DNA from: Mogibacterium sp. | GTDB lineage: Bacteria; Bacillota; Clostridia; Peptostreptococcales; Anaerovoracaceae | Reading direction: 5' to 3' | NCBI GenBank assembly: GCA_016775335.1 | Contig: JAEUGJ010000013.1 | Span: 12,268-31,669 of the forward strand | DNA: 19,402 nucleotides | In this document: in pieces, positions 1-6,068 of the stretch | Numbering within the stretch: the first letter of the stretch is position 1 | Layout of the letters: the number at the start of each line of letters is the position of its first letter | Made by a program: the position numbers and the translations under genes | The notes under the pieces: model-generated | What the model was told of the DNA's origin: nothing | Databases searched by the model: none | Seen by the model: the letters and a program-made list of their open reading frames with translations, nothing else

Positions 1-55
1 TGCTCCCCGGAACGGAGCCACAAGGCTTTGCGGGCGGCGGGGAGCAAAACCGGCG
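1..55. repeat. 55-bp direct repeat, copy 1, with GC-rich hairpin
   Basis: This 55-base segment recurs without a mismatch at 108-162, a period of 107 bp. It contains an inverted repeat, TGCTCCCCG (1-9) and CGGGGAGCA (38-46), around a 28-base loop. The loop carries ACAAGGCTTTGCG (20-32), which resembles the loop of the otherwise unrelated hairpin at 18701-18762. The copy starts at the window edge, so its left arm may extend further. Bases 56-104 between the two copies are GC-rich and show no gene. Confidence 0.85.
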
Positions 56-104
56 CCCGGCATGTCGCCGGAATGGCGATTTCCGCCGCCGCCCTGTGTG
101 AAGA

Positions 105-162
105 TTTTGCTCCCCGGAACGGAGCCACAAGGCTTTGCGGGCGGCGGGGAGCAAAACCGGCG
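105..162. repeat. 55-bp direct repeat, copy 2, with 12-bp-stem hairpin
   Basis: Positions 108-162 repeat positions 1-55 exactly. Here the full stem is visible: TTTTGCTCCCCG (105-116) pairs perfectly with CGGGGAGCAAAA (145-156), leaving a 28-base loop. On either strand the hairpin ends in four T, too few for a convincing intrinsic terminator. It stands just before array A in the place where the hairpin at 18701 precedes array B. Confidence 0.85.
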
Positions 163-210
163 GCCATTTGACCGACGTCCCGGGTTACACCCGGGACACA
201 CTCAGATGAA

Positions 211-253
211 AAGAGATGCACGAAACAATCGCTCCTGCCTTCGTGCATCTCTT
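211..253. repeat. Hairpin with GATGCAC-type stem (array A)
   Basis: AAGAGATGCACGAA (211-224) is the exact reverse complement of 240-253, giving a 14-bp stem and a 15-base loop. Its counterpart in array B (19008-19052) has A214 replaced by T19012, and the partner T250 replaced by A19048, so pairing is kept. Confidence 0.85.
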
Positions 254-278
254 CCCATAATTGCAATTCCGAAAGGAA

Positions 279-326
279 AGAATTGACGACGAACACCCAC
301 GTTTCTCTCCTTTCGTCGTCAATTCT
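279..326. repeat. Hairpin with TTGACGACGAA-type stem (array A)
   Basis: AGAATTGACGACGAA (279-293) pairs perfectly with 312-326, leaving an 18-base pyrimidine-rich loop. It is followed at once by TCTAAT (324-329). The equivalent in array B is 19078-19124, with the same stem and a different, also pyrimidine-rich, loop. Confidence 0.85.
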
Positions 327-375
327 AATCATCTCCTCGTGCCATCTGCTCTAATTTACATTCTCAACTACAAAA

Positions 376-416
376 ATTGACGACAGACCCTCGATCTTGG
401 GCAATCTGTCGTCAAT
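376..416. repeat. Hairpin with TTGACGACAG-type stem (array A)
   Basis: ATTGACGACAG (376-386) pairs with 406-416. An inner CCC (388-390) and GGG (399-401) can form an upper stem. The array B equivalent (19174-19214) has CCCC/GGGG in the same place, so the two-tier fold is kept although the loop bases differ. TCTAAT follows at 416-421. Confidence 0.8.
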
Positions 417-560
417 CTAATGATTTCTTCGCGTTAATAGCTCTAATATAATTCCTATGAGATCCAAATTCACTTCTTTCCACTCGGTTTTCTTGCTTCG
501 AAGACCTCATCCTGCCCTCTCACCCGAGCATTTCACTCTAATCTACCCGGCGGCCGCGGG

Positions 561-607
561 GAAATTGACGACGGAACCTCGGGGGAGAGCGTTTCGTCGT
601 CAATTTC
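561..607. repeat. Hairpin with TTGACGAC(G/A)GAAC-type stem, array A right end
   Basis: Arms 561-577 and 591-607 are complementary over 17 bases except for one G-T pair at G574, which would be a G-U wobble in RNA. The loop is 13 bases. The preceding CCCGGCGGCCGCG is conserved in array B before the equivalent hairpin (19362-19402). After 607 the similarity cannot be followed because the window ends. Confidence 0.8.
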
Positions 608-798
608 TTCCGATTTCTTGAAAGCAGCATGAATTAGAGGTTGTGCGTATAATGTACCCATAGTAATGGACATTTTTACAAATTGACCACCTGGAAAAAC
701 GGCATTTACTTCGGCCCCCCGTATGATGGACAGATGGAAAAACAAGGCTCTGAAGAGAGACCGACACCAACACCGGCACCCGGCCGCCGGAGAAATCG
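608..798. other. Intergenic stretch with no recognised gene
   Basis: This stretch lies between array A and the terminator of rpsU-yqeY. The open frames that cross it are short, lack plausible ribosome sites and give low-complexity products. A TATAAT near 650 has no convincing -35 partner at 16-18 bp on the plus strand. I see no other structure here beyond a short GC-rich inverted repeat near 780-790. Confidence 0.6.
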
Positions 799-838
799 AA
801 AAAATAAAAAAGAGACCGCCGCACAACTGTGCAGCAGC
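799..838 (-). terminator. Intrinsic terminator after yqeY
   Basis: Read on the minus strand, an 11-bp stem (arms 828-838 and 815-825, with G-U pairs tolerated) is followed by a long U-rich tract (complement of 799-814). It begins 13 bases past the yqeY stop codon, as expected for the end of the rpsU-yqeY transcript. Confidence 0.8.
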
Positions 839-850
839 CCCTTCTGATAG

Positions 851-1303
851 CTACTTACCACTTAAGTATTCTTTAACAACCTTTGAGACGACAGCACCGT
901 CTGCCTGGCCTTTCAGCTCTGCCATAGCGGCTTTCATCATCGGACCCATACTCTTCATCGAGCGGTCCAATCCGGATTCTTCACAAATTCGCTCCACAGC
1001 GGCGCGAACGGCTTCCTCCGACATTTCCTCCGGCAAATACTGCTTCAGAATATCGATTTCTGTTCTATAACTATCGAGTAAATCCTGTCTTCCTGCCTTT
1101 TCGAAATCAGCAATCGCGTCCGTACGCATCTTGAGCTGTTTCTTAATAATCGGAACGATGTCGGCATCCTCCAGGGTTACCTGCTGATCGATTTCATGTT
1201 GCTTAATCGCGGCACGAATCAGATTAACGGTTTCCTTCCGGGTGCTGTCATGCGCCTTCATCGCTTCCTTATAATCGGTAAGCAATTGTTCCTTAAGACC
1301 CAT
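851..1303 (-). CDS. yqeY: GatB/YqeY domain-containing protein
   Basis: The product is 150 residues, the usual size of the small stand-alone YqeY family, which is related to the tail domain of GatB in the tRNA amidotransferase. The family sequence pattern is visible: a helical N-terminus (MGLKEQLLTDYKEAMKAHD), a middle segment around KQLKMRTDAIADFEKAGR, and QYLPEEMSEEAVRAAVE leading into a conserved MGPMMKA segment (residues 118-124). The start is supported by GGAGG eight bases upstream. It lies 20 bp after rpsU in the same direction. The rpsU-yqeY order is a known Firmicute arrangement and supports the call. The molecular function of YqeY is not firmly known. A role linked to tRNA or translation is inferred only from the domain and the neighbour. 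Confidence 0.93.
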   Translation of the reverse strand: MGLKEQLLTDYKEAMKAHDSTRKETVNLIRAAIKQHEIDQQVTLEDADIVPIIKKQLKMRTDAIADFEKAGRQDLLDSYRTEIDILKQYLPEEMSEEAVRAAVERICEESGLDRSMKSMGPMMKAAMAELKGQADGAVVSKVVKEYLSGK

Positions 1304-1323
1304 TGAATACCTCCTTTACCAGA

Positions 1324-1503
1324 TTAATACTTTCTGGCTTTCTTTCTAGCAGCTTCGGATTTCTTCTTACGCTTTACGCTTGGCTTCTCGTAGTGCTCTC
1401 TCTTTCTGAGCTCAGACATAACGCCATCGCGAGCGCAAGATCTCTTAAATCTCTTAAGAGCGCTCTCTAAGCTTTCGTTTTCTCTAACGATAACCTGTGC
1501 CAT
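1324..1503 (-). CDS. rpsU: 30S ribosomal protein S21
   Basis: This 59-residue gene begins MAQVIVRENESLESALKRFK and ends in a very basic tail (KPSVKRKKKSEAARKKARKY), the classic form of bacterial S21. S21 is a small protein of the 30S subunit near the anti-Shine-Dalgarno region and takes part in initiation. Length and sequence agree with the family. An AGGAGGT ribosome site lies about 11 bases before the ATG, and a good promoter lies 65-93 bp upstream. It is the first gene of an rpsU-yqeY unit. Codon choice (many AGA and AAA codons) differs from the GC-richer neighbours, as expected for a highly expressed ribosomal gene. Confidence 0.96.
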   Translation of the reverse strand: MAQVIVRENESLESALKRFKRSCARDGVMSELRKREHYEKPSVKRKKKSEAARKKARKY

Positions 1504-1567
1504 ATTCCGATTTCACCTCCTACCGTACTCAGAATGTAAATGGAACAGAATCGTCCATAACATTGTA

Positions 1568-1596
1568 ATTGTATCATCATCAATCTATTTCTGCAA
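1568..1596 (-). promoter_or_regulatory. Promoter of rpsU-yqeY
   Basis: On the minus strand TTGCAG (-35) and TACAAT (-10) are separated by exactly 17 bases. The expected transcription start near 1560 gives a leader of about 57 bases. The promoter lies just beyond the nnr stop codon, with no clear terminator between, so some read-through from nnr is possible. Confidence 0.75.
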
Positions 1597-1625
1597 GTGA
1601 TTTTTTAAAGAAATTTCACAACTCC

Positions 1626-3149
1626 TTAGAAAATACTTTCCACGATGTCTCCGGCCATCATCTTCCGACGGGAATCCTCGTCCACCGCGAACTTATCCGC
1701 CGCCATGCCGTGAATCATCACGCCGTACAGCAAGCTGTTGTTCTCCGAATTGCCCTGAGCAATCAGGGATGCAATTACCCCGGAGAGCACATCCCCGGAT
1801 CCCGCCGTCGCCAGACCGGAATTGCCGGTGACGTTCAGGTACAGCCGCTGAGTGCCATCTTCCTTAATCAGCGAAACCAACGACACGTCGGACTTCACCA
1901 CCATACTCACCCGATACAGCTCCGAGAACTTCTTTGTAAAGCCGATTCGATTCTTTTCAATCACCCGGATGTCCTCTCCGCAGAGCCGCGCCATCTCGCC
2001 CACATGCGGCGTGATGATGCACGGGCATTTTCTTTTGCGGAACGGCTTCAGATTCTTGGAAATCAGGTTCAGTGCACCCGCATCCAGCACCACCGGAGTC
2101 TCCTGCGCCAGGATTTCTTTGATAATCAACCGTCCGGTTGTATCTTCTTTCATGCCCGGTCCCGCCAGGACCACGTCTACGCTTTCCACAAAATCATCCA
2201 GCGCGCCGATTACATCGTCCGTCTTGTACGGCACCACCACCGCTTCCGGGATGGATACATTGAAGAAACCGGTGAATTTGTTCGGGCAGAAAATCTTTAC
2301 CAGCCCGCAGCCCGCTCTGTAGGAAGCTTTTGCCGAAAGCATCGCCGCTCCCATCATGCTCCCCGGGCTCACCACGATGCCCACGGTTCCATAGGTGCCC
2401 TTATGGGAAACCTCCGTTCTCGGAATCAGCGCCATATCCTTGGTCTTTCGGAAGAACTCCCGGTCGCATACGAAAATCCGATCCGGAATATCCCGATATC
2501 CTCGCTTTGCCAGGCCGATGTCCACTACTTTTACCTCGCCCGAAACCTTTCGTCCCTCACAGAAGAACAGGCCGGTCTTATAATTTCCCATGGTCACGGT
2601 GAGATCCGCCCGGAACACCGCATTCATAATCTGACCGGTGGTGGCATTCAGCCCCGACGGAATGTCGATGGCCACTTTGTAGCCCTTCTTGGAATTCACG
2701 TACTCCAGGAACTTCACAAAATTATTTCCGAAACGGCGATTGAGTCCGGTTCCAAAAATACCGTCCACCAGAACATCGTATTCCGACCGCAGCGCCTTCA
2801 GGCTGTCCGCCGCATCTCCCGTTCCGTAGATTTTCAAATCCGGGAACATGGAGGAAATAATCCGAATCTGGCGCCGGAATTCCTTAGACGTACGGCTGGG
2901 ATCTCCCACGAAATAGAGGGTAACGGAATAGCCCAAGTGAAGGAGCCAGCGTGCAACGCACACCCCGTCCCCGCCGTTATTTCCCGGTCCGCACATCACC
3001 AGGACCCGCGTCTTGGTATCCGGAAAGCGTTCCGAAATCTCGTTCACCACGCCTCGGGATGCATTTTCCATCAGCACGGAACTCGGAACACCCTTGTCCA
3101 TCGTATATTCGTCCATATATTTCATGGATTTTGCCGTTAATGCATACAT
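1626..3149 (-). CDS. nnr: Bifunctional NAD(P)H-hydrate epimerase / ADP-dependent NAD(P)H-hydrate dehydratase
   Basis: The 507-residue product repairs damaged NADH and NADPH hydrates (NADHX, NADPHX). The N-terminal YjeF_N epimerase domain (about 1-215) shows CGPGNNGGDG (53-62), VDGIFGTGL (128-136) and DIPSGLN (162-168). The C-terminal ribokinase-like dehydratase domain (about 235-507) shows HKGTYG (249-254), VLDAGALN (354-361), TPHVGEMARL (380-389) and the signature NSGLATAGSGDVLSG (443-457). The usual VxKG segment reads VVKSD (417-421), a small deviation. Length matches the two-domain bacterial fusion. The ATG follows AGGAG by nine bases. The gene is divergent from the amidase and has its own promoter. 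The substrate assignment rests on family knowledge, and both domains look intact. Confidence 0.95.
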   Translation of the reverse strand: MYALTAKSMKYMDEYTMDKGVPSSVLMENASRGVVNEISERFPDTKTRVLVMCGPGNNGGDGVCVARWLLHLGYSVTLYFVGDPSRTSKEFRRQIRIISSMFPDLKIYGTGDAADSLKALRSEYDVLVDGIFGTGLNRRFGNNFVKFLEYVNSKKGYKVAIDIPSGLNATTGQIMNAVFRADLTVTMGNYKTGLFFCEGRKVSGEVKVVDIGLAKRGYRDIPDRIFVCDREFFRKTKDMALIPRTEVSHKGTYGTVGIVVSPGSMMGAAMLSAKASYRAGCGLVKIFCPNKFTGFFNVSIPEAVVVPYKTDDVIGALDDFVESVDVVLAGPGMKEDTTGRLIIKEILAQETPVVLDAGALNLISKNLKPFRKRKCPCIITPHVGEMARLCGEDIRVIEKNRIGFTKKFSELYRVSMVVKSDVSLVSLIKEDGTQRLYLNVTGNSGLATAGSGDVLSGVIASLIAQGNSENNSLLYGVMIHGMAADKFAVDEDSRRKMMAGDIVESIF

Positions 3150-3196
3150 ATATCTACTCCTGTTTATACAGTTTTCTAATTAATTATACAGAATAT

Positions 3197-3224
3197 ATTA
3201 TATCATTTTTGTGTTCATATGCAA
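3197..3224 (-). promoter_or_regulatory. Promoter of nnr
   Basis: On the minus strand TTGCAT and TATAAT are 16 bp apart, and a TGA precedes the -10 as an extended -10 element. The leader is about 40 bases. Confidence 0.7.
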
Positions 3225-3245
3225 CTCAGGTTTTACCGACAGTCC

Positions 3246-3274
3246 TTGAAACCATCACCGAATCAAGCTACAAT
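3246..3274 (+). promoter_or_regulatory. Promoter of the cell-wall amidase gene
   Basis: On the plus strand TTGAAA (3246-3251) and TACAAT (3269-3274) are 17 bp apart. The ATG at 3319 is preceded by AGGAG at 3309-3313. It faces away from the nnr promoter and the two cores do not overlap. Confidence 0.75.
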
Positions 3275-3318
3275 ATACGTACTGACTTTCATAAAAGAAG
3301 TATTTCATAGGAGCATTT

Positions 3319-4068
3319 ATGTCCGTACAGATTACCGACGACGAAATCCGGCAGATTATTCTCCGGAGAAAGCGAAAAGAAAAAGAGCGAAAGAAGCGAA
3401 AGCGGCGGATTACTTTGGCCGTTTTCCTGGTTTTTCTTGCCGGAATTTTGGGATTTTCCTTCAGCACCGGCGGCGGCATCTTCACCCTGTTCCAGACCCG
3501 CGGTGTCATCTTCATCGATGCGGGTCACGGCGGAGAGGATCCGGGGGCGGAGGCTTTGGGACGCAAGGAAAAGGATGACACCCTGGAGCTGGCTTTAAAG
3601 GTTCGGAAATACCTTCGGCGAAAACGCTTTAAAGTAGTGATGTCCCGAACGGATGACGTGAATGTGGACCGCCCGAAACGGGCGGAGATGGCCAACGAGG
3701 CAGAAGCAAAGCTGATGGTTTCCCTCCACCGGAATCAGTCCGATGGAGAAGGACAAGGCGTGGAGGCCTGGATTCACTCCGGTGGAAATTCCTCTGCCAC
3801 CCTTCTGGCGGACAACATTCTCCGCAATCTGGAGAAAGAAGGTTTTACCTACCGAAAAATCGGCACCGGCACATTGCCGGATGCTTCCGACAATTATTCC
3901 GAAAATCGGTATTCCACCATGCCGTCCTGCATCATCGAGGTGGGATTCATCTCCAACGAATCCGATAACCAACGCTTCGACAGCAACCTGTCCGGCAATG
4001 CCAAGGCTATCGCCGACGGCATCGAGACCACCTACGCGGCGCTTTATGAAAAGGACTCGGAAGAATAG
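3319..4068 (+). CDS. N-acetylmuramoyl-L-alanine amidase (Amidase_3), membrane-anchored
   Basis: The 249-residue protein hydrolyses the bond between N-acetylmuramic acid and the stem peptide of peptidoglycan. Residues 1-30 are strongly basic and cytoplasmic, a single hydrophobic segment (about 31-50) anchors or exports it, and the catalytic domain (about 62-245) faces outward. The zinc and catalytic positions of the Amidase_3 family are present: DAGHGG with H70, E84 in GRKEKD, H137 in SLHRNQ, and E207 in CIIEVGFISN. There is no SPOR, SH3 or CwlB-type wall-binding repeat, so targeting must come from the membrane anchor or partners. No signal peptidase site is obvious, so I infer a tethered enzyme. 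It is a single gene with its own promoter and a strong terminator. CwlD-like sporulation amidases are similar in size, but sporulation cannot be concluded here. Confidence 0.92.
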   Translation: MSVQITDDEIRQIILRRKRKEKERKKRKRRITLAVFLVFLAGILGFSFSTGGGIFTLFQTRGVIFIDAGHGGEDPGAEALGRKEKDDTLELALKVRKYLRRKRFKVVMSRTDDVNVDRPKRAEMANEAEAKLMVSLHRNQSDGEGQGVEAWIHSGGNSSATLLADNILRNLEKEGFTYRKIGTGTLPDASDNYSENRYSTMPSCIIEVGFISNESDNQRFDSNLSGNAKAIADGIETTYAALYEKDSEE

Positions 4069-4078
4069 GACGAATGAA

Positions 4079-4120
4079 AAACCCGGAAATCCACCGCTTT
4101 CGCAATGGATTTCCGGGTTT
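4079..4120. terminator. Bidirectional terminator between the amidase and pyrI
   Basis: A perfect 15-bp stem (4079-4093 with 4106-4120) encloses a 12-base loop. On the plus strand it is followed by TATTTTTTTATTTC, and on the minus strand by a shorter run of five T. It sits 10 bp past the amidase stop and 7 bp past the pyrI stop, so it can end both converging transcripts. Confidence 0.9.
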
Positions 4121-4126
4121 ATTTTT

Positions 4127-4552
4127 TTATTTCTTTGCTGCGTGCTCCGTATCGCAGTATTCACAGCGATACACTCTCCGCTCCGGATCCGCCAGGCGGA
4201 ACCGCTGCGGCACACCCCGCTCAATGGACGTGATGCATCTCGGATTCTTGCACTGAATGACGTTGGTCAGTCGTTCCGGCAATGCCATGTGCTTCTTGTC
4301 TACCATCTTTCCGTCCTTCACGATATTCACCGTGATGTTCGGGTCCACGTAGCCCAGCACATCGAAGTCCAGATCGATCAGCTGGTCGATTTTGATGATG
4401 TCCTTCTTGCCGTATTTTCCGCTCCGTGCGTTCTGAATCACCGCAACAGAACAGTCCAGATTCTCCAGTTCCAGGAGCTGATAGATCAGCAGGGATTTAC
4501 CCGCCTGAATATGATCCAGAACAATTCCGGTGCTTACACCGTCAATATTCAT
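4127..4552 (-). CDS. pyrI: Aspartate carbamoyltransferase regulatory subunit
   Basis: The 141-residue product is the non-catalytic, zinc-binding partner of PyrB, which in well-studied members binds nucleotide effectors (CTP, ATP). The N-terminal allosteric domain includes GIVLDHIQAGKSL (9-21). The C-terminal zinc site has C101, C106, C130 and C133 (CKNPRC and CEYC). I chose the ATG at 4552 rather than the in-frame ATG at 4570, because GGAGG stands seven bases before the former and the start overlaps the pyrB stop by one base (TAATG), as in translational coupling. It is the last gene of the pyr operon. Many Firmicutes lack PyrI, so this points to allosteric feedback on the first committed step. 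Confidence 0.95.
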   Translation of the reverse strand: MNIDGVSTGIVLDHIQAGKSLLIYQLLELENLDCSVAVIQNARSGKYGKKDIIKIDQLIDLDFDVLGYVDPNITVNIVKDGKMVDKKHMALPERLTNVIQCKNPRCITSIERGVPQRFRLADPERRVYRCEYCDTEHAAKK

Positions 4553-5478
4553 TACATTTCCTCCTTCCATCTAAGCAGCGTTGCAATCAGGGCTTTCCGA
4601 ACGTCTTTGCCGTTCCGCACCTGTTTGAAGTACACCGCTCTCGGGTCCCGGTCCACATCCACGGAAATCTCGTTGATACGAGGCAGCGGATGCATTACGA
4701 TCATCTTTTCCTTGGCCAATTTCATTTTAGCTCGGTCCAGAACGTAGGTATCTCTCAAACGAATGTAGTCCTCTTCGTTGAAGAAACGCTCCTGCTGAAC
4801 ACGGGTCATGTAGAGCACGTCCAGGTCCGGAATCGCATCTTCCAGGCTGGCGGTCTCCGTCCATTTGACCCCGGCTTCCGTCATGCTTTCCTTGTTGTAT
4901 TTCGGAAGCTTCAGCTCATCCGGCGAGATGAGAACGATTTCCACGCCGTCGAAACGAAGCAGCGCTTCAATCAGAGAGTGCACCGTCCGGCCGAACTTCA
5001 GGTCTCCGCAGAATCCGATTCGAATATTATCGATTCGGCCGAATTCCTTTCGAATGGTGAACAGGTCCGTCAGCGTCTGCGTCGGATGAAAGTGTCCGCC
5101 ATCCCCCGCGTTGATGACCGGAATGTTGCAGGCATTGGATGCCACCAGTGCCGCACCTTCCTTCGGGTGTCTCATGGCGATAATGTCCGCGTAGCATTCG
5201 ATCACCTTCACGGTGTCGCTGACACTTTCGCCCTTGGACGCAGAACTGGTGCTCGCTGAGGAGAAACCAATCACATTACCCCCCAGTTCCAACATCGCCG
5301 ATTCGAAACTCAGTCTCGTCCGGGTACTCGGTTCGTAGAATAACGTAGCGATTTTCTTATGGGCGCATTCCTCGTAATATTTCTCCGGATGCGCAACCAT
5401 GTCGTCTGCCAGATCCAGAATCTCGCCAACTTCTTCCTGGGTCAGGTCCGTAATGTTGATTAGATCTCTCTTAGCCAT
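4552..5478 (-). CDS. pyrB: Aspartate carbamoyltransferase catalytic subunit
   Basis: The 308-residue enzyme joins carbamoyl phosphate and aspartate to give N-carbamoyl-L-aspartate, the first committed step to UMP. The carbamoyl-phosphate site is clear (YEPSTRTRLSFE, 48-59), followed by K82, RHPKEG (103-108), the conserved GDGGHFHPTQTLTDL (125-139) and HPLPRINEI near 263-271. Length is standard for the catalytic chain. The start overlaps the end of pyrE by 19 bases and has an AGAGGG site about ten bases before it, which suggests coupled translation. PyrI follows directly, so the holoenzyme is probably a catalytic-regulatory complex like the E. coli one (inference). Confidence 0.97.
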   Translation of the reverse strand: MAKRDLINITDLTQEEVGEILDLADDMVAHPEKYYEECAHKKIATLFYEPSTRTRLSFESAMLELGGNVIGFSSASTSSASKGESVSDTVKVIECYADIIAMRHPKEGAALVASNACNIPVINAGDGGHFHPTQTLTDLFTIRKEFGRIDNIRIGFCGDLKFGRTVHSLIEALLRFDGVEIVLISPDELKLPKYNKESMTEAGVKWTETASLEDAIPDLDVLYMTRVQQERFFNEEDYIRLRDTYVLDRAKMKLAKEKMIVMHPLPRINEISVDVDRDPRAVYFKQVRNGKDVRKALIATLLRWKEEM

Positions 5479-6068
5479 GAAATGATTCCCTCTCCTTCAT
5501 CTGCCTGAATGTAACCTTCCTCTACCGCTGTGTCGATCATGGTTTCCACGCTGCACAGGCTGTACTTCTCCACATTCGCTTCCGCAAACTTTTCGTCTGC
5601 CTTTTTGGTGTTGTAGGTAAAAATACTGATTACGCCAAGGACATCTGCTCCGGCTTCTCTCAAAGCTTCTACGACCTCGATGGAGGAACCGCCGGTGGAA
5701 ATCAGGTCCTCGATAACGACTACCTTATCTCCCTTTTCCAGCTTTCCTTCGATTCTATTGTTCCGGCCATGGGATTTTGCGCTTCCGCGAACGTAGCCCA
5801 TCGGCATGTCCAGAATATGTGCGGCAATTGCGGCGTGGGCAATTCCGGCAGTGCTGGTTCCCATCAGCTTCTCGCATTCCGGATACTTTTCTTTTACCAC
5901 TCTGGCCATTTCATTCTCTACGGTGTTCCGAACTTCCGGATCCGTCAGAATCAGACGGTTGTCGCAGTAAATCGGGCTCTTGATTCCGCTGGCCCAAGTG
6001 AACGGTTCGTTCGGTCTCAGAAAAACAGCCTGAATCTTCAGCAGACCTTTTGCAATTTCCTTACTCAT
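5460..6068 (-). CDS. pyrE: Orotate phosphoribosyltransferase
   Basis: The 202-residue enzyme converts orotate and PRPP to orotidine 5'-phosphate. The PRPP-binding loop VVVIEDLISTGGS (116-128) and the N-terminal FTWASGIKSPIYCDNR segment (23-38) are diagnostic. The frame is open further upstream, but I placed the start at 6068. There an ATG has GGAGG nine bases before it, and MSKEIAKGLLKIQAVFL matches the family N-terminus. Upstream residues would lie inside pyrF. The chosen start overlaps the pyrF stop by eight bases, which fits tight coupling in the operon. Confidence 0.96.
   Translation of the reverse strand: MSKEIAKGLLKIQAVFLRPNEPFTWASGIKSPIYCDNRLILTDPEVRNTVENEMARVVKEKYPECEKLMGTSTAGIAHAAIAAHILDMPMGYVRGSAKSHGRNNRIEGKLEKGDKVVVIEDLISTGGSSIEVVEALREAGADVLGVISIFTYNTKKADEKFAEANVEKYSLCSVETMIDTAVEEGYIQADEGEGIISWLREI

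Larger units (their letters stand above)
177..607. repeat. Inverted-repeat array A (five hairpins), homologous to array B
   Basis: Five strong inverted repeats follow one another. They are 177-197 (9-bp GC stem), 211-253 (14-bp stem on GATGCACGAA), 279-326 (15-bp stem on TTGACGACGAA), 376-416 (11-12 bp stem on TTGACGACAG with an inner CCC/GGG stem) and 561-607 (17-base arms with one G-T pair). From about 205 onward the segment aligns collinearly and in the same orientation with 19002-19402. Stems and some linkers match closely, while the loops do not. TCTAAT occurs at 324, 350, 416, 442 and 537. No gene with motif support lies inside. The function is unknown. A structured RNA, a protein-binding array or a non-autonomous repeat element are all possible. 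Confidence 0.85.

Noticed and set aside
62..286. Short open frame in array A whose end resembles a frame at 18944-19126 (QMKxDAR, LRASLxII)
   Set aside because: The similarity follows from the homologous hairpin DNA. The frames cover perfect inverted repeats, lack ribosome sites and diverge outside the stem arms.
271..314. Purine tract GAAAGGA (271-277) pairing with the loop sequence TCCTTTC (308-314) as an alternative fold
   Set aside because: It is exact in array A but the matching pairing is not kept in array B, so it is probably chance between purine- and pyrimidine-rich tracts.
279..330. TTGACG and TCTAAT as a promoter
   Set aside because: The hexamers are more than 30 bp apart or in the wrong order at every occurrence.
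723..1070. A 115-residue plus-strand frame over the yqeY end and terminator
   Set aside because: It crosses the yqeY terminator and yqeY itself in antisense, and its product is low-complexity.
1569..3140. A 523-residue plus-strand frame antisense to nnr
   Set aside because: It is longer than nnr but has no family motifs, no promoter or ribosome site, and a His/Arg-rich composition typical of an antisense shadow. The nnr frame has all its catalytic motifs.
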